Positions 45,470-55,226 of a DNA stretch of 64,000 nucleotides are shown here, piece by piece; position 1 is the first letter of the stretch; every line of letters begins with the position of its first letter. The translations under genes and the position numbers were made by a program. The stretch comes from Bacteroidota bacterium (GTDB lineage Bacteria > Bacteroidota > Bacteroidia > B-17B0 > Aurantibacillaceae), in the NCBI GenBank assembly GCA_021156365.1, contig JAJNDK010000002.1:62001-126000 (forward strand). Reading direction: 5' to 3'. The notes beneath the pieces were generated by a model, which did not search any database, was not told the origin of the DNA, and saw only the letters and a program-made list of their open reading frames with translations.

Positions 45470-47505
45470 TCTATCGCATCTTTTAAATATTGGGGAACTA
45501 CGAATGTTGGTGTAGCACTATTAAGATCTTCTTCCAGTTTTACTGATAACTCCAATGCATTTTCCCCTTTTCCGACAGAATTAAGGTATCGGCTGGCTAT
45601 AATCGCTTTCTTCTTATCAATTTCATCCCAAGTGCAACTGTTTGAATTAATAGAGGTCGTTATGCGTGTGTTTTCATCGCTCTCGCGAAGAATAAATTCA
45701 CTTATGGCTTTTTCATCTGAAAAAGCTTTCATAAGTTCTTTGAGTTCATCCTGATTAGCGATAGAGTCCGTAAGTATCAATTCTAATGAAGGGTTACATA
45801 ACGCTATATTATATTCTAAGGTTTTCCCTTTTGGATCTTGGCTAAAAAAAGTAATATTTGGATGACTAGAATATTGGGTAATTTTTGCTGAAGCGTTATC
45901 CTGATATGTGTAAATTGTTGCATCCGTATTGTACTCGAATGGATAACATTTATTGAAAGAGTTGTTTGTTCCGGCAATTTGCTTTCTTACAGGATCCCGA
46001 TCAGTTATACAAACTACTTGTTTACCAATAGTGTTTGGCTTTGTGCTATCAAACAATTTCAAAAAATGTTCGAAATATCTACCCCCAATATTTGTGACTT
46101 CTATATGATGATCTTCTAATTGCTTATCCTTATTAACATGTCGGGCTATTGTGGGTAATAAAATTTGTTCTGCCAGTCCTTCTACCAATATTATTTTTTG
46201 AGCGAAGAGCATATTAGATTTTGTTGCATCTAAAAACCTTTCAATGTAAGCTTTTGAAACTTTATCTTCCTGACTATCGCTAAACACCTTTCCTGGATAT
46301 GCTACATTTAACACCCCTCCTTGACTATGTAAACAGATTATTTCGTCCAAAGAAACGGCAGAAGTAATATGGGTAGAATGGGAGGTTACGAAAATCTGCC
46401 GTACTTTACTTTTTTTATTCTCTTTCAAGAATTTCAAAAACTTGTATTGCATTGATGGATGCAAATGAGCTTCAGGTTCTTCAATAGCTAATAAAGGATA
46501 AACTTTTGCGTTACTACCATAATAGGAACCATCAGCATTAGCCTGCATTTTTGCAAGCAATAATGACATGTAAATTAAGTTATTGTATCCTAAACCATTA
46601 TGTGTGGCAGGTATTTTAATCCCCGTTTCGTGTTGAATTATTAATTTTAATGCGGACAATAATTCAAATTCTGTTATTCCTCCTTCAAATCCAGGACTTG
46701 CTTTATTAAATGCAGCGCCCGTTTTAGTTGCGTAATCTAAAATTTCTTTTTGTCCTTCGCTTATCCGTGCTAATAAATCGTCAATTACGGGCTTCGATTT
46801 CTGTTCAAATTCTTGTTGTCTTTGTTTTATTTCCGCTGTCTGGACACCGATCGTTTTTGTGGTATCTTTCTTTATTTCGTAATCCATGAAAAATTGAAGA
46901 ACATCTTTTAAAAGCGTGGTACGGCCTGTAAACATATCTCTTTCTACATCTCTAATGGCATTTAGAAATTGAAAATCGAACTTTTGTAAATTATCACTTT
47001 CAGCTTGATTTTGAAGGGCGGGATTTCCGCCAAAAATCTTGTAATTGTATTTTCGAACAAAATCTCTTTTTATTATGCGCCAAGCTACATCTATATCAGT
47101 AATTGTTTCCAGTGCTTTTGCATACTCTTCTTTTTTATCTTCTCCAAGAAAGAAACTATATGTTAATTGCGCTTCGTATGGGCTATCCAATCGAGTTATC
47201 CAATTCGAAACGGTTACTAAATCGTCGGTATGCAAATTTTCATCTTTACTTTCATTAATAATCAAAACAATTCTAATTTCTGGTGGATTAACCTTTAGGT
47301 GCGCTATATCAACTTGCTTATTAAAATCATCTACTTCTAATTTCTTGGAGGCTCCCGAGTTATCCAATATTAGGGAAAGTGCTTTTAACAAATTTGTTTT
47401 TCCTGCATTATTATGCCCTATAATTACGTTGATACCGTCATTAAACGAGATTTCATTGTCTTTAAAGTTCCGAAATCCCTGGATTTTTATCTTGGAGATA
47501 TACAT
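45454..47505 (-). CDS. gajA: GajA, OLD-type ATPase-TOPRIM nuclease of Gabija
   Basis: 683 residues. An SMC/ABC-like ATPase has Walker A GHNNAGKT (30-37) and Walker B LLAIEEPEAHLHPSMQ with the switch His in VTSHSTH. The TOPRIM domain (about 440-560) has the Glu in ILVEGLAEQILLP and the DxD in CITDRDP. GajA forms tetramers that nick phage DNA when nucleotide pools drop. Together with the overlapping UvrD gene this is a class 2 OLD system, i.e. Gabija. AT-rich compared with the host genes. Confidence 0.88.
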   Translation of the reverse strand: MYISKIKIQGFRNFKDNEISFNDGINVIIGHNNAGKTNLLKALSLILDNSGASKKLEVDDFNKQVDIAHLKVNPPEIRIVLIINESKDENLHTDDLVTVSNWITRLDSPYEAQLTYSFFLGEDKKEEYAKALETITDIDVAWRIIKRDFVRKYNYKIFGGNPALQNQAESDNLQKFDFQFLNAIRDVERDMFTGRTTLLKDVLQFFMDYEIKKDTTKTIGVQTAEIKQRQQEFEQKSKPVIDDLLARISEGQKEILDYATKTGAAFNKASPGFEGGITEFELLSALKLIIQHETGIKIPATHNGLGYNNLIYMSLLLAKMQANADGSYYGSNAKVYPLLAIEEPEAHLHPSMQYKFLKFLKENKKSKVRQIFVTSHSTHITSAVSLDEIICLHSQGGVLNVAYPGKVFSDSQEDKVSKAYIERFLDATKSNMLFAQKIILVEGLAEQILLPTIARHVNKDKQLEDHHIEVTNIGGRYFEHFLKLFDSTKPNTIGKQVVCITDRDPVRKQIAGTNNSFNKCYPFEYNTDATIYTYQDNASAKITQYSSHPNITFFSQDPKGKTLEYNIALCNPSLELILTDSIANQDELKELMKAFSDEKAISEFILRESDENTRITTSINSNSCTWDEIDKKKAIIASRYLNSVGKGENALELSVKLEEDLNSATPTFVVPQYLKDAIECLFQ

Positions 47506-47584
47506 ATCAATGTTTTAAAAGGGTGAATAACATATCAAATTTATCAAAAAACGTTTCATTATACTGGTTTTATGCAAAATGAGT

Positions 47585-47612
47585 AAAAAAGGGCGGTAAA
47601 CCGTCCTTTTTT
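47585..47612. terminator. bidirectional terminator between defence modules
   Basis: AAAAAAGGGCGG and CCGTCCTTTTTT pair around TAAA (one wobble). It ends the NTase-STAND operon before gajA. Confidence 0.8.
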
Positions 47613-47638
47613 GGTAGAATGTATAGCGTATATTAGTG

Positions 47639-47756
47639 TTTGAATCGATCGAATGGCGCAAAAAATTGCAAGATTTGCTGCAAAGAAGGATTTGCTTCAA
47701 ATCTTGCAACTATGAATTTTAAGGAAATCGAATAAAAACCGGTGTAGTTTTTATAG
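47639..47756 (+). repeat. direct repeat, copy 2 (5' side of Gabija)
   Basis: Aligns with 43447-43580, but the hairpin centre is the reverse complement (CAAAGAAGGATT). It runs into the last codons of the STAND gene. Confidence 0.8.
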
Positions 47757-50700
47757 TTTAAGTGAACCTAAATGCTGATTAATGTATTTGTCCACAAGTA
47801 ATAAATTTAGTATTCCGACATTTACAGAACAAATCTCCAAGCGTTTAACCCAACTACTAATTATATCGGCATTAAGTTCCGCTTCATACTCTACCTCATC
47901 CCCTTTTTCCGTTGGAAAAATATTATCTCTAATGCCAATTAGTGCCTGGCAATAGGCTCTTTCATATTCATCTGTTTCTAGTTTTGCTTCATCGTATGGA
48001 AATTCGTTTAGTAAGAACGCCAAAAAGTCTAATACGAACTGAAACGACTGCTGCATATCATCAGACGTACTCAAAAGTTGCGATTTAAGAATGCTCAAAC
48101 CAATTTCATCTAACTCCGAATCAAGAAAATATCTCAAGTCATTTTGATGTTGTACCAGCATTACTACTTTAGTAAATTCTTCCGTTAGATTTCTTAATTG
48201 CAATAATTTGGGTATTTCGGATTCCCAGGAAGATAACTTGAGATTAGCCTTGATTTCTGCGTCAATAGGACTTTGCACCCAATTATGAAATGCTAACTGT
48301 TCAAATTCTATGTCACGTATGGAATATAGCGGAAATTTAAGCCAGTGGTTGTTTACTGTATTTCCCTTAACCAAAGAAATAATATAAAAAACAGGAAAAT
48401 TGGTTTGTAACATTAGCTGCTTTAGGCTTGTATGTTCTGGCAGACCTACAGCGTCTTTTAAAATTGAAAACAAAGCCCCTACACTACTTAAAAATAAAGT
48501 GTAATTTTCTACAGCTACAGTGAAAACTGCCTTATTGTTGGTGGATTTGCTCCTGAGATATTTTATCTGATATTCTGTTGTTTTAGGAATCGCCTTACAT
48601 TTCTTTGATATTCGGGCTTCAAAATCCGACATGAGTTGGTTTATCAATTGTACACCTGATTTATCAGGTTTTGCGCCTGGGGAGCTAAGAAACTGCTTCA
48701 ATATTACTGACGTAGTAAGCAAATTGTCTTTTGTAATTGTTATATCCTTATTTGAGATGTATTTCCCGAAATTAGATTTTTTCTGGTCGATATAGGATTG
48801 GATATCTTCAATAGCCGAGAAAATATTTACCTGTGACATCCTTTCATTGTTAGAGTCGGGAGCGGCTGCATTGTCCTGTTTAGCTTTAATCCTCTCATAA
48901 ATAGTAGTACCAGATTGTCGTATAAAATTCTCAAGGGGTGTCCTGAAATCCCTATATGCTTTAAAAAACGGCTCGTATTTAGAAAATAGCCTTGCTCCTT
49001 TTTGGTCTAATTTTTCTCGATCCTTGATTTTCTTAAGACTTCTTGTCTGTATGCCAAATGGATCTGAAATTGATTGAGGTTCCTTCATAGACGTTCTGGA
49101 AATATGCTCTGCATTGCGGACAAGTTTATTTAATGGTGTAAGATCACTTGGTGATCGCAAAAACGAGGAAAGAGATGAATTGAAATCGATTATAATTTTA
49201 TTACATGAAGCTTCCCAAGAGTGTAATTGATCATAAAACTCAAGCCAAGTCGTAGGCCTTTTTTTATAAAGGTATAAGTTTCCGGTAATCACATTTAAAT
49301 CCACCCATTCATCTAAAGGTAATCTATCAACACTTATGCTTTTGTGCGCTTCATCATAGGGCAAACCCAATAAAGCTAATCGATGGCCATGGCCTTGGGC
49401 ATTGTATTTTTTCTTATCCGGATATGCATACCTTAATAAGTCGATAATCTCCATAATTTCGTCATTAGGGGACACTCCATCTGGTTTGTGAAGAATATCG
49501 ACAATATAATTTATAGTGGCCTCACTATCATCTATTCTTAACTCCGGTATCTTATATGATTTTCTTAATCTGTTTATGAAATAATCGGAAAACTTTTTGT
49601 GGATGGCATTAGTTTGACTACTATAATGGTATAATCCGAACATCAATTTTGACAAGCGATATAAATCTATGGATTGAAAAGCTGCTTCGAAATCATATCC
49701 GAGAAAATCTATTTCCCCTGCTGTATTTGGCATATTCCTAAACCAAAACATCATTTCCCCCAACGACTCCCACCCCAATTCTGAACTAGGGGGTGTTTTT
49801 GGCAATGATGCATTATTCAGGAAACTAATTGCATATTTATAGCAATTCGTCTTTGGTTGAATTTTAGCATTAACATCCTGGGCGAGCTGATTAAATTCTC
49901 CAGGAATCAATCGGTGAATCTCGCTCAAGTTAAGAGAGTTGCCGTGATATATATCAATTGCTATGGACCAACTATCACCGGCCCAACTATAACAATCGTC
50001 TAAAACCTCCATATTTTCCTCAATGTAGTCCCTGATCCCGACCCATAAGAGGCTTTTAAAGATTGATCTGTACGAGCTCCAATTAGGAATAGAATATTCC
50101 CTCAATGCCATTAGAAGGTCAGCAGGCTCGATAATTTTATGTAAAAAGCAATATAAAAGGAAATAATAAATGTCACCATCGTCTATTAAGGAGATGCTTT
50201 TTATCACGTAGTCCTTTTTGCAAACTAAAAATTCATCGAACAAAATTTCAGATATAATTGCTGATCGGACAGGGTGCAAACCGACTACATATTTTTTTTC
50301 ACTAACTTGCTTAATCAGATACTCTTTTTCAAATCTCTCGATTGCAGATAGCGCGTTGACATTCTGTTTTAGTTTAAAAGCATCGACTTTACTTCCATAG
50401 AAATCTGCAAGACTTACAATGCGTAGTATTTCGATTTGCTCCTGACTTATTGAAGAATCGTTTTTAATTTGGCCTATCTGCTGGTTTAACTTGTCCCTTA
50501 GCGGTTGCCCCTGGGTTATAGTGTACACGAATTCAAGTAAGGGGCCACGTTCCCCAAACTGGATCCAAGCTTCCTGAAAATCGGTGTACCCAATTATTTC
50601 GTTTTTACTGTTTAGAGAATTGTATATTTCTTTAGCTTCATTTTTCTCTAATGTTAATTCAAGATCCTTATATAAAAAATTTAACCCATTAAGTATAGCT

Positions 50701-51797
50701 GCGCGCCAGTCTTCGTGTCGTATTGTTACTAAAAACCGGACGAGCTCAGTGTCGGCAAACTCACGTACAATATTAATCCATTCTGTAGAATTTGGTAAGA
50801 CATTAATCAGGAACAGGACTGGGGAGTTCAAGCCTTTTGTTATACCTAAGATTGCCTGAATTGATTGTATAGAAATTAATGGTTCGTTAGGGATACGCAA
50901 CTCATAAATCAGGATTGATGGCTGATTATCGCGTATATATCTATATGCTAAGGTGGATTTTCCTTGTCCCGATGCGCCTTGAATAATAACAACGTTTGAT
51001 TGAGTGAAAAAATCCTTAATGTCTTTAAGCTGATCGATCCGTGGAATGTCGATGTCGTTTAGAATATGTTCATACCTGGCACTTACGCCGTAGTAGAATT
51101 CATTTTTAAGGATATTAATATCAAAATCTTCGGCATCGACCTGATGCAATGGTTTTATTACAGAATTATATAATTGCGTAATTGCACCTCGTTCGGATAA
51201 ATAGCTATCCATTGCTTCAATTTTTATAAATACGTCTTTCTGAGAAATAAGCCTCTGTTTTTCGGCTATGTTTGATATCCAAAAAAGAACGTAGTCAGCA
51301 GTAATGAACGGATCCATGGTCGAATATTTCTGTTTTAGCAGGGCTAAAATTTTCTTGCAGATATCGTCCTCATTCACTTCAATAAATTCAATGGAATTTT
51401 TAAGCGCTTGCCAGTCTTTTTCTGCTACAGAAAACTTCTGAAGATCTTTTTTTTCTTTTTGGGATGTTCCCTGGCTTTTATATAAGTTTTTTAGTTCTGT
51501 TGAGATAGATCCAAAAGAAACCAGAGACGGTATAACATTTGGATTTGTACTCTGAATTTTAATTGCACGCTTAAAGAAGGAAGTACCTTCTTTGGTAATT
51601 AAATCTGATTGAATAACTGGTGAAGACAAATTCTTCACTTGTATAATTTGTAACAGGTTGTCGTTTTCATCCAAAATGTCTAAATCTTCCTCCCCCTCTA
51701 ATCGGAATTTTTGCCTTTCAGAACTGCTAGATAGGATATGATAAAGCGAATACAAGAACTGCGTTCTGTATCCTTTCAGTGCTGCAATTGCTGACAT
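47751..51797 (-). CDS. DUF4297/Cap4-like nuclease fused to STAND NTPase (Avs-like)
   Basis: 1348 residues. The N-terminal part resembles the DUF4297/Cap4 dsDNA nuclease: GYRTQFLYSLYH, acidic GEEDLDILD (about 35-43) and QVK (53-55), a restriction-type E/D-QxK site. A P-loop NTPase follows (Walker A GASGQGKS at 274-281). The remaining 900 residues are helical and repeat-like, as in the sensor part of Avs/STAND proteins. It is 13 bp after a CD-NTase gene on the same strand. Nuclease activity and sensor role are inferred from family knowledge. Confidence 0.75.
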   Translation of the reverse strand: MSAIAALKGYRTQFLYSLYHILSSSSERQKFRLEGEEDLDILDENDNLLQIIQVKNLSSPVIQSDLITKEGTSFFKRAIKIQSTNPNVIPSLVSFGSISTELKNLYKSQGTSQKEKKDLQKFSVAEKDWQALKNSIEFIEVNEDDICKKILALLKQKYSTMDPFITADYVLFWISNIAEKQRLISQKDVFIKIEAMDSYLSERGAITQLYNSVIKPLHQVDAEDFDINILKNEFYYGVSARYEHILNDIDIPRIDQLKDIKDFFTQSNVVIIQGASGQGKSTLAYRYIRDNQPSILIYELRIPNEPLISIQSIQAILGITKGLNSPVLFLINVLPNSTEWINIVREFADTELVRFLVTIRHEDWRAAILNGLNFLYKDLELTLEKNEAKEIYNSLNSKNEIIGYTDFQEAWIQFGERGPLLEFVYTITQGQPLRDKLNQQIGQIKNDSSISQEQIEILRIVSLADFYGSKVDAFKLKQNVNALSAIERFEKEYLIKQVSEKKYVVGLHPVRSAIISEILFDEFLVCKKDYVIKSISLIDDGDIYYFLLYCFLHKIIEPADLLMALREYSIPNWSSYRSIFKSLLWVGIRDYIEENMEVLDDCYSWAGDSWSIAIDIYHGNSLNLSEIHRLIPGEFNQLAQDVNAKIQPKTNCYKYAISFLNNASLPKTPPSSELGWESLGEMMFWFRNMPNTAGEIDFLGYDFEAAFQSIDLYRLSKLMFGLYHYSSQTNAIHKKFSDYFINRLRKSYKIPELRIDDSEATINYIVDILHKPDGVSPNDEIMEIIDLLRYAYPDKKKYNAQGHGHRLALLGLPYDEAHKSISVDRLPLDEWVDLNVITGNLYLYKKRPTTWLEFYDQLHSWEASCNKIIIDFNSSLSSFLRSPSDLTPLNKLVRNAEHISRTSMKEPQSISDPFGIQTRSLKKIKDREKLDQKGARLFSKYEPFFKAYRDFRTPLENFIRQSGTTIYERIKAKQDNAAAPDSNNERMSQVNIFSAIEDIQSYIDQKKSNFGKYISNKDITITKDNLLTTSVILKQFLSSPGAKPDKSGVQLINQLMSDFEARISKKCKAIPKTTEYQIKYLRSKSTNNKAVFTVAVENYTLFLSSVGALFSILKDAVGLPEHTSLKQLMLQTNFPVFYIISLVKGNTVNNHWLKFPLYSIRDIEFEQLAFHNWVQSPIDAEIKANLKLSSWESEIPKLLQLRNLTEEFTKVVMLVQHQNDLRYFLDSELDEIGLSILKSQLLSTSDDMQQSFQFVLDFLAFLLNEFPYDEAKLETDEYERAYCQALIGIRDNIFPTEKGDEVEYEAELNADIISSWVKRLEICSVNVGILNLLLVDKYINQHLGSLKL

Positions 51798-51810
51798 ATG
51801 CGATAGTTAT

Positions 51811-52614
51811 TTATGATATGGGTAAAATTTTACGTAAGTATTTTCTTGCATTTGCTCTGCTTTCTTCTTTCAAGGCTTTGTACAAGTTTTTAGCATTTTC
51901 CTTTAGTGCTTCCACCTTCTCTCCTGTTTTCTCATAATTCCAATCGTCGGGCAAATGATCTATTGCATAGAAAAAACCACTTTCAATATTATCGCCGGAA
52001 AAATTCATATCAGCAACAATCTGTTCAAGATAATAAGAAGCGATAGGATAGTTAACTTTTGCATTCCAAGCTTTTAGAAGCCGAATAATGCGTCTTACAT
52101 TGTAGTTGTATTTTTTGTTTTTTATTTCGAGTTTTTCTGAAAATCCGTGAATATTAGTATTTCTCCATTCTGTATCATTTTTTGGGATATAGATTTCATT
52201 TGAAGTAAAAATCCAACCTTCTTCCCTGACATACGCAGGAACTAAGTCGTAGTTAATATGGTGTAGCTCTAATACTACCGAAGGCTTTGATTTGTATGAA
52301 ATTGAATTGGGATAGTATTGTTCTGCAAAATTGTGAAGGTGTTTTCTATACGTAGAAGGGTTTACATTGATGTTATCATGATCGAAAACGATCAAAAGAT
52401 CAATATCTGAACGGGGATCGTAATTACGTGGTAAGATTGTTTTACGTTTATAGGAGCCAAAAACTTCGATCGCAATTATTCTATTTCCGAATTCCAGAAC
52501 AAGTTTCTTTTTTATGTTACTTAATGAAGCTTCTATTTTAGGCCTTTCGGAACTATTCTTGCTGATATAAAACTCTTGCGCGTAATCTTTTAGATTCTGT
52601 TCAATTGTTAACAT
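51811..52614 (-). CDS. CD-NTase-like nucleotidyltransferase 1
   Basis: 267 residues of the SMODS/CD-NTase type: EVFGSYKRKTILPRNY with the GS motif, SDIDLLIVF with two Asp, and the third Asp in HINYDLVPA. An alpha-helical C-terminal half follows (RRIIRLLKAWNAK). Such enzymes make cyclic oligonucleotide signals in CBASS. The gene lies 12 bp after the four-TM gene and 13 bp before the STAND gene. It is clearly paralogous to the protein at 53569-54375. Confidence 0.85.
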   Translation of the reverse strand: MLTIEQNLKDYAQEFYISKNSSERPKIEASLSNIKKKLVLEFGNRIIAIEVFGSYKRKTILPRNYDPRSDIDLLIVFDHDNINVNPSTYRKHLHNFAEQYYPNSISYKSKPSVVLELHHINYDLVPAYVREEGWIFTSNEIYIPKNDTEWRNTNIHGFSEKLEIKNKKYNYNVRRIIRLLKAWNAKVNYPIASYYLEQIVADMNFSGDNIESGFFYAIDHLPDDWNYEKTGEKVEALKENAKNLYKALKEESRANARKYLRKILPIS

Positions 52615-52626
52615 ATTTACGCTATT

Positions 52627-53412
52627 CTAAATTTTATAACCCTGTTTCATATTCTCCCATTTCGCTGACAATGCAGGATTGAGTTCATCAAAAATATTAG
52701 TGTCAGTTAAAATAGTTCCCCAGGCTATTGTGGCTTCATAGTTCAGTACATTTTTGACCATCTCTCCTTCTGACTTAGATTTATCTGTTTCGTTTTCTAA
52801 CCGATTAAAGAGCGTCTTAAACTCCTCATGGATAGTCCCGATCCGGTTCGCAAATTGTTGTAGTCTTATTGCTTGTAGAACAAGTACGCCTGTAGCTGTA
52901 ACTTGCAAAAGATCGTTCACAAGATCCTTATTGCCGATGCAAGCCGAAACAATGAATAGAATAAAAATTACAGAGGTTATGATCCATTTTCTAAGTATCA
53001 TTTTCTTAGCAACCGTGCATGTGAACAAAGAATTTTCAAAACCTAACACAGCCAATTTATATACTCCTGGGCTTATTCCTCCCGGATTGAAATACCCGGT
53101 TGATCTTTCACCTGAAAAGTTTGTATCGAAAGCGTGATCAATAAGGTCCGTTCTTTTTTCTCTGCCTCCCACATAAAATCGGGTATTTATTAGTACGTCC
53201 AACACAATAAAAGCCACCGAGAAAAGGGTTGCTGTCGCGTTTGCCCAGGTAAGAAACCCAGGATGAGACTTTATGTATGTATTAGCTGCAAAGGCATTAA
53301 GTGCGAGCGACGCAATAGTTGATATAGTAGATAATATTAATACCCGAGTTTGCCATTTTTCCAATGTCCTTGCTTGATCTAAGATAGTTTGGTGGGGGAC
53401 GTTTCTTGTCAT
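52627..53412 (-). CDS. four-TM protein, candidate pore-forming effector (S-4TM-like)
   Basis: 261 residues from the ATG at 53412 (a TTG at 53436 is less likely). Four hydrophobic segments: LILSTISTIASLALNAFAA, TATLFSVAFIVLDVLI, ITSVIFILFIVSACIG and a weaker fourth, LLQVTATGVLVLQAI. A conserved-looking soluble loop between the second and third has LIDHAFDTNFSGERSTGYFN. S-4TM proteins accompany CD-NTases and are thought to permeabilise the inner membrane. The family assignment rests on topology and context more than on sequence. Confidence 0.6.
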   Translation of the reverse strand: MTRNVPHQTILDQARTLEKWQTRVLILSTISTIASLALNAFAANTYIKSHPGFLTWANATATLFSVAFIVLDVLINTRFYVGGREKRTDLIDHAFDTNFSGERSTGYFNPGGISPGVYKLAVLGFENSLFTCTVAKKMILRKWIITSVIFILFIVSACIGNKDLVNDLLQVTATGVLVLQAIRLQQFANRIGTIHEEFKTLFNRLENETDKSKSEGEMVKNVLNYEATIAWGTILTDTNIFDELNPALSAKWENMKQGYKI

Positions 53413-53568
53413 TTTGCGTATGATTTTGGTTATCAATAAGTAACAACTATCGCTCCAATTGATCCCAAAGAAGCATTGTCACCTTTTTAGCGTTAAAAAC
53501 TGTTAATTTGGCAGGTTTTACTATTTGGGGCAATGTTTGTATTCCATAAGTAACTTAAAAACAGTTGG

Positions 53569-54375
53569 ATGGAAAACAAAGATCAAATTGAATATCTAAA
53601 TCAGCTTGCTGCGAAATTGAAATTGGGGGTAACCGAAAAAGAAAGTATAGGAAATTCCGTAAAAAATATAAAAGACAAACTGGAATCATTCTTTGCAGAT
53701 GATGGTCTCAAAGAAGTTATCCCATTTGGTTCATATGACAGAGATACTTTACTCACCCGAAAAATTGATGAAGAATCGGATGTAGATATTCTTATTGTTT
53801 TTGATGAAAAAAGGTGGGAATCACAAACCTATCTAAATAAGCTAAAAAGATTTGCAGAAGAAAATTATCCAAGGTCTGAAAATTACCAGGATCATCCAAC
53901 CATCGCCATAGAATTGGTAAAAATTAAATTTGAACTCGTTCCTTGTATATATAAAGAAGGCAATTCTTGGGATAGCGGAAAGTATCTTATACCAAAAAAA
54001 GAAAATGCCGAACTGGAGTGGATAGAAACGAATCCTAATTCGTTGAAGAATGAAATTAATGAATACAAAAAAACGAAACCCGTACTGATGGATTTAATCC
54101 ATTTGTACAAATACTGGAATATAGATAATGGCCGCCTCTATTCTACATTCACTGTTGAAACGTTCTTGTTGAAGCACTTTGATTATGAAAGAGATCTATA
54201 CTACAACTTCTACAATATAATTGGCGAATTACATTTTACGAATCCGAAAAAAGAGCAAAATGAGTTAAGTGAAAAAACAAAGCAGTATAAAACTAATATA
54301 GATTTATTAATAGCCAAAGGCATGCGCGATTATGCGTTAACTGAGCTTCAGAAAATATTACCTGACATTAATTAA
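53569..54375 (+). CDS. CD-NTase-like nucleotidyltransferase 2
   Basis: 268 residues, divergent from the four-TM gene. PFGSYDRDTLLTRK, then ESDVDILIVFDEK gives the GS and DxD motifs; the third acidic residue is Glu (KIKFELVPC) where paralogue 1 has Asp. The two align along most of their length (RFAEENYPRSENY, KYLIPKK, LQKILPDIN), but this copy is diverged. The altered third metal ligand may lower or change activity. Confidence 0.82.
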   Translation: MENKDQIEYLNQLAAKLKLGVTEKESIGNSVKNIKDKLESFFADDGLKEVIPFGSYDRDTLLTRKIDEESDVDILIVFDEKRWESQTYLNKLKRFAEENYPRSENYQDHPTIAIELVKIKFELVPCIYKEGNSWDSGKYLIPKKENAELEWIETNPNSLKNEINEYKKTKPVLMDLIHLYKYWNIDNGRLYSTFTVETFLLKHFDYERDLYYNFYNIIGELHFTNPKKEQNELSEKTKQYKTNIDLLIAKGMRDYALTELQKILPDIN

Positions 54376-55036
54376 ACAGATCCTCCGGATTAGGTATGAT
54401 ACCTGCCCGAACAGCGTACAATGCGAGACCAGCTAAGCTCCTGGAGTGTGTTTTTTCAAAAACATTTTTTTTATGCCATTCAACGGTCCGGATACTGATA
54501 AAAAGCTTGTCACTAATTTCACCGATACTTTTCTCGTCGCATAAAAGCCTGATGATCTCCAGTTCCCTGGCCGTTAGCGTAGAGTTTTCGGCGCTTATGT
54601 CTGTGTTCTTTGTTTTAACAAGTTTTGTTATGATTTTGGTAATGTGTGTATCATAGTAATAGCCTTGCTGGTACACTGCAAAAATTGCGTCGATCAATTT
54701 TCCGGGTGGGCAGTTTTTGGGCAGGAAGCTGCAAGCACCGGCTGAAAGAAATTCTGCGATATAGGCGTCAGAATAATGCATGCTTAGGATAATTACTTTG
54801 ACTTCGGGATAGTTTTGCTGAATGATACGGAGCGCTTCTCTGCCATCCAGAACGGGCATACGGACATCCAGCAGAATGATGTGAGGACGCCGGAATTTGA
54901 GTTTTTCAATTAACTCCTGCCCGTTATCCACTTCAAAAATGATATTGATACCTGGTTCGTCGCTAAGAAACGAAACTATACCTTGCCGAAATAACAAATA
55001 GTCTTCGGCTATAGCAACATCGACAGTATAGTTCAT
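54368..55036 (-). CDS. LuxR/NarL-family response regulator
   Basis: 222 residues: a receiver domain (Asp in ILLDVRMPVLDG, Lys in LPKNCPP) and a LuxR-type HTH (LTARELEIIRLLCDEKSIGE, then ISIRTVEWHKKNVFEKT). No kinase gene is present in the element, so a host kinase may phosphorylate it. Its end overlaps NTase 2 by 8 bp on the opposite strand. Repeated CGTAATTTCC-like sites lie upstream. Confidence 0.92.
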   Translation of the reverse strand: MNYTVDVAIAEDYLLFRQGIVSFLSDEPGINIIFEVDNGQELIEKLKFRRPHIILLDVRMPVLDGREALRIIQQNYPEVKVIILSMHYSDAYIAEFLSAGACSFLPKNCPPGKLIDAIFAVYQQGYYYDTHITKIITKLVKTKNTDISAENSTLTARELEIIRLLCDEKSIGEISDKLFISIRTVEWHKKNVFEKTHSRSLAGLALYAVRAGIIPNPEDLFN

Positions 55037-55164
55037 AAGGGGGTAGAAAATTGGTGCGTTACATTATTTTTACGCAAATTTTAAGATAAGGTTAAGCAAT
55101 GCCACTCTTTTTTTGATATCTGCCATTAGGCCGACCGCTTGGATCGCCTTTCTTTAGGGATGTC

Positions 55165-55226
55165 CCCGTAATTTCCGCAGGCAGACAGCCCGTAATTCCC
55201 CCAGTATAAAATACACGGAATTTACG
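55165..55226. promoter_or_regulatory. repeated CGTAATT sites between divergent genes
   Basis: CCCGTAATTTCC (55165-55176), CCCGTAATTCCC (55189-55200) and the inverted GGAATTTACG (55217-55226) lie between the response regulator and the 55299 gene. They could bind the LuxR-type regulator. Confidence 0.5.
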
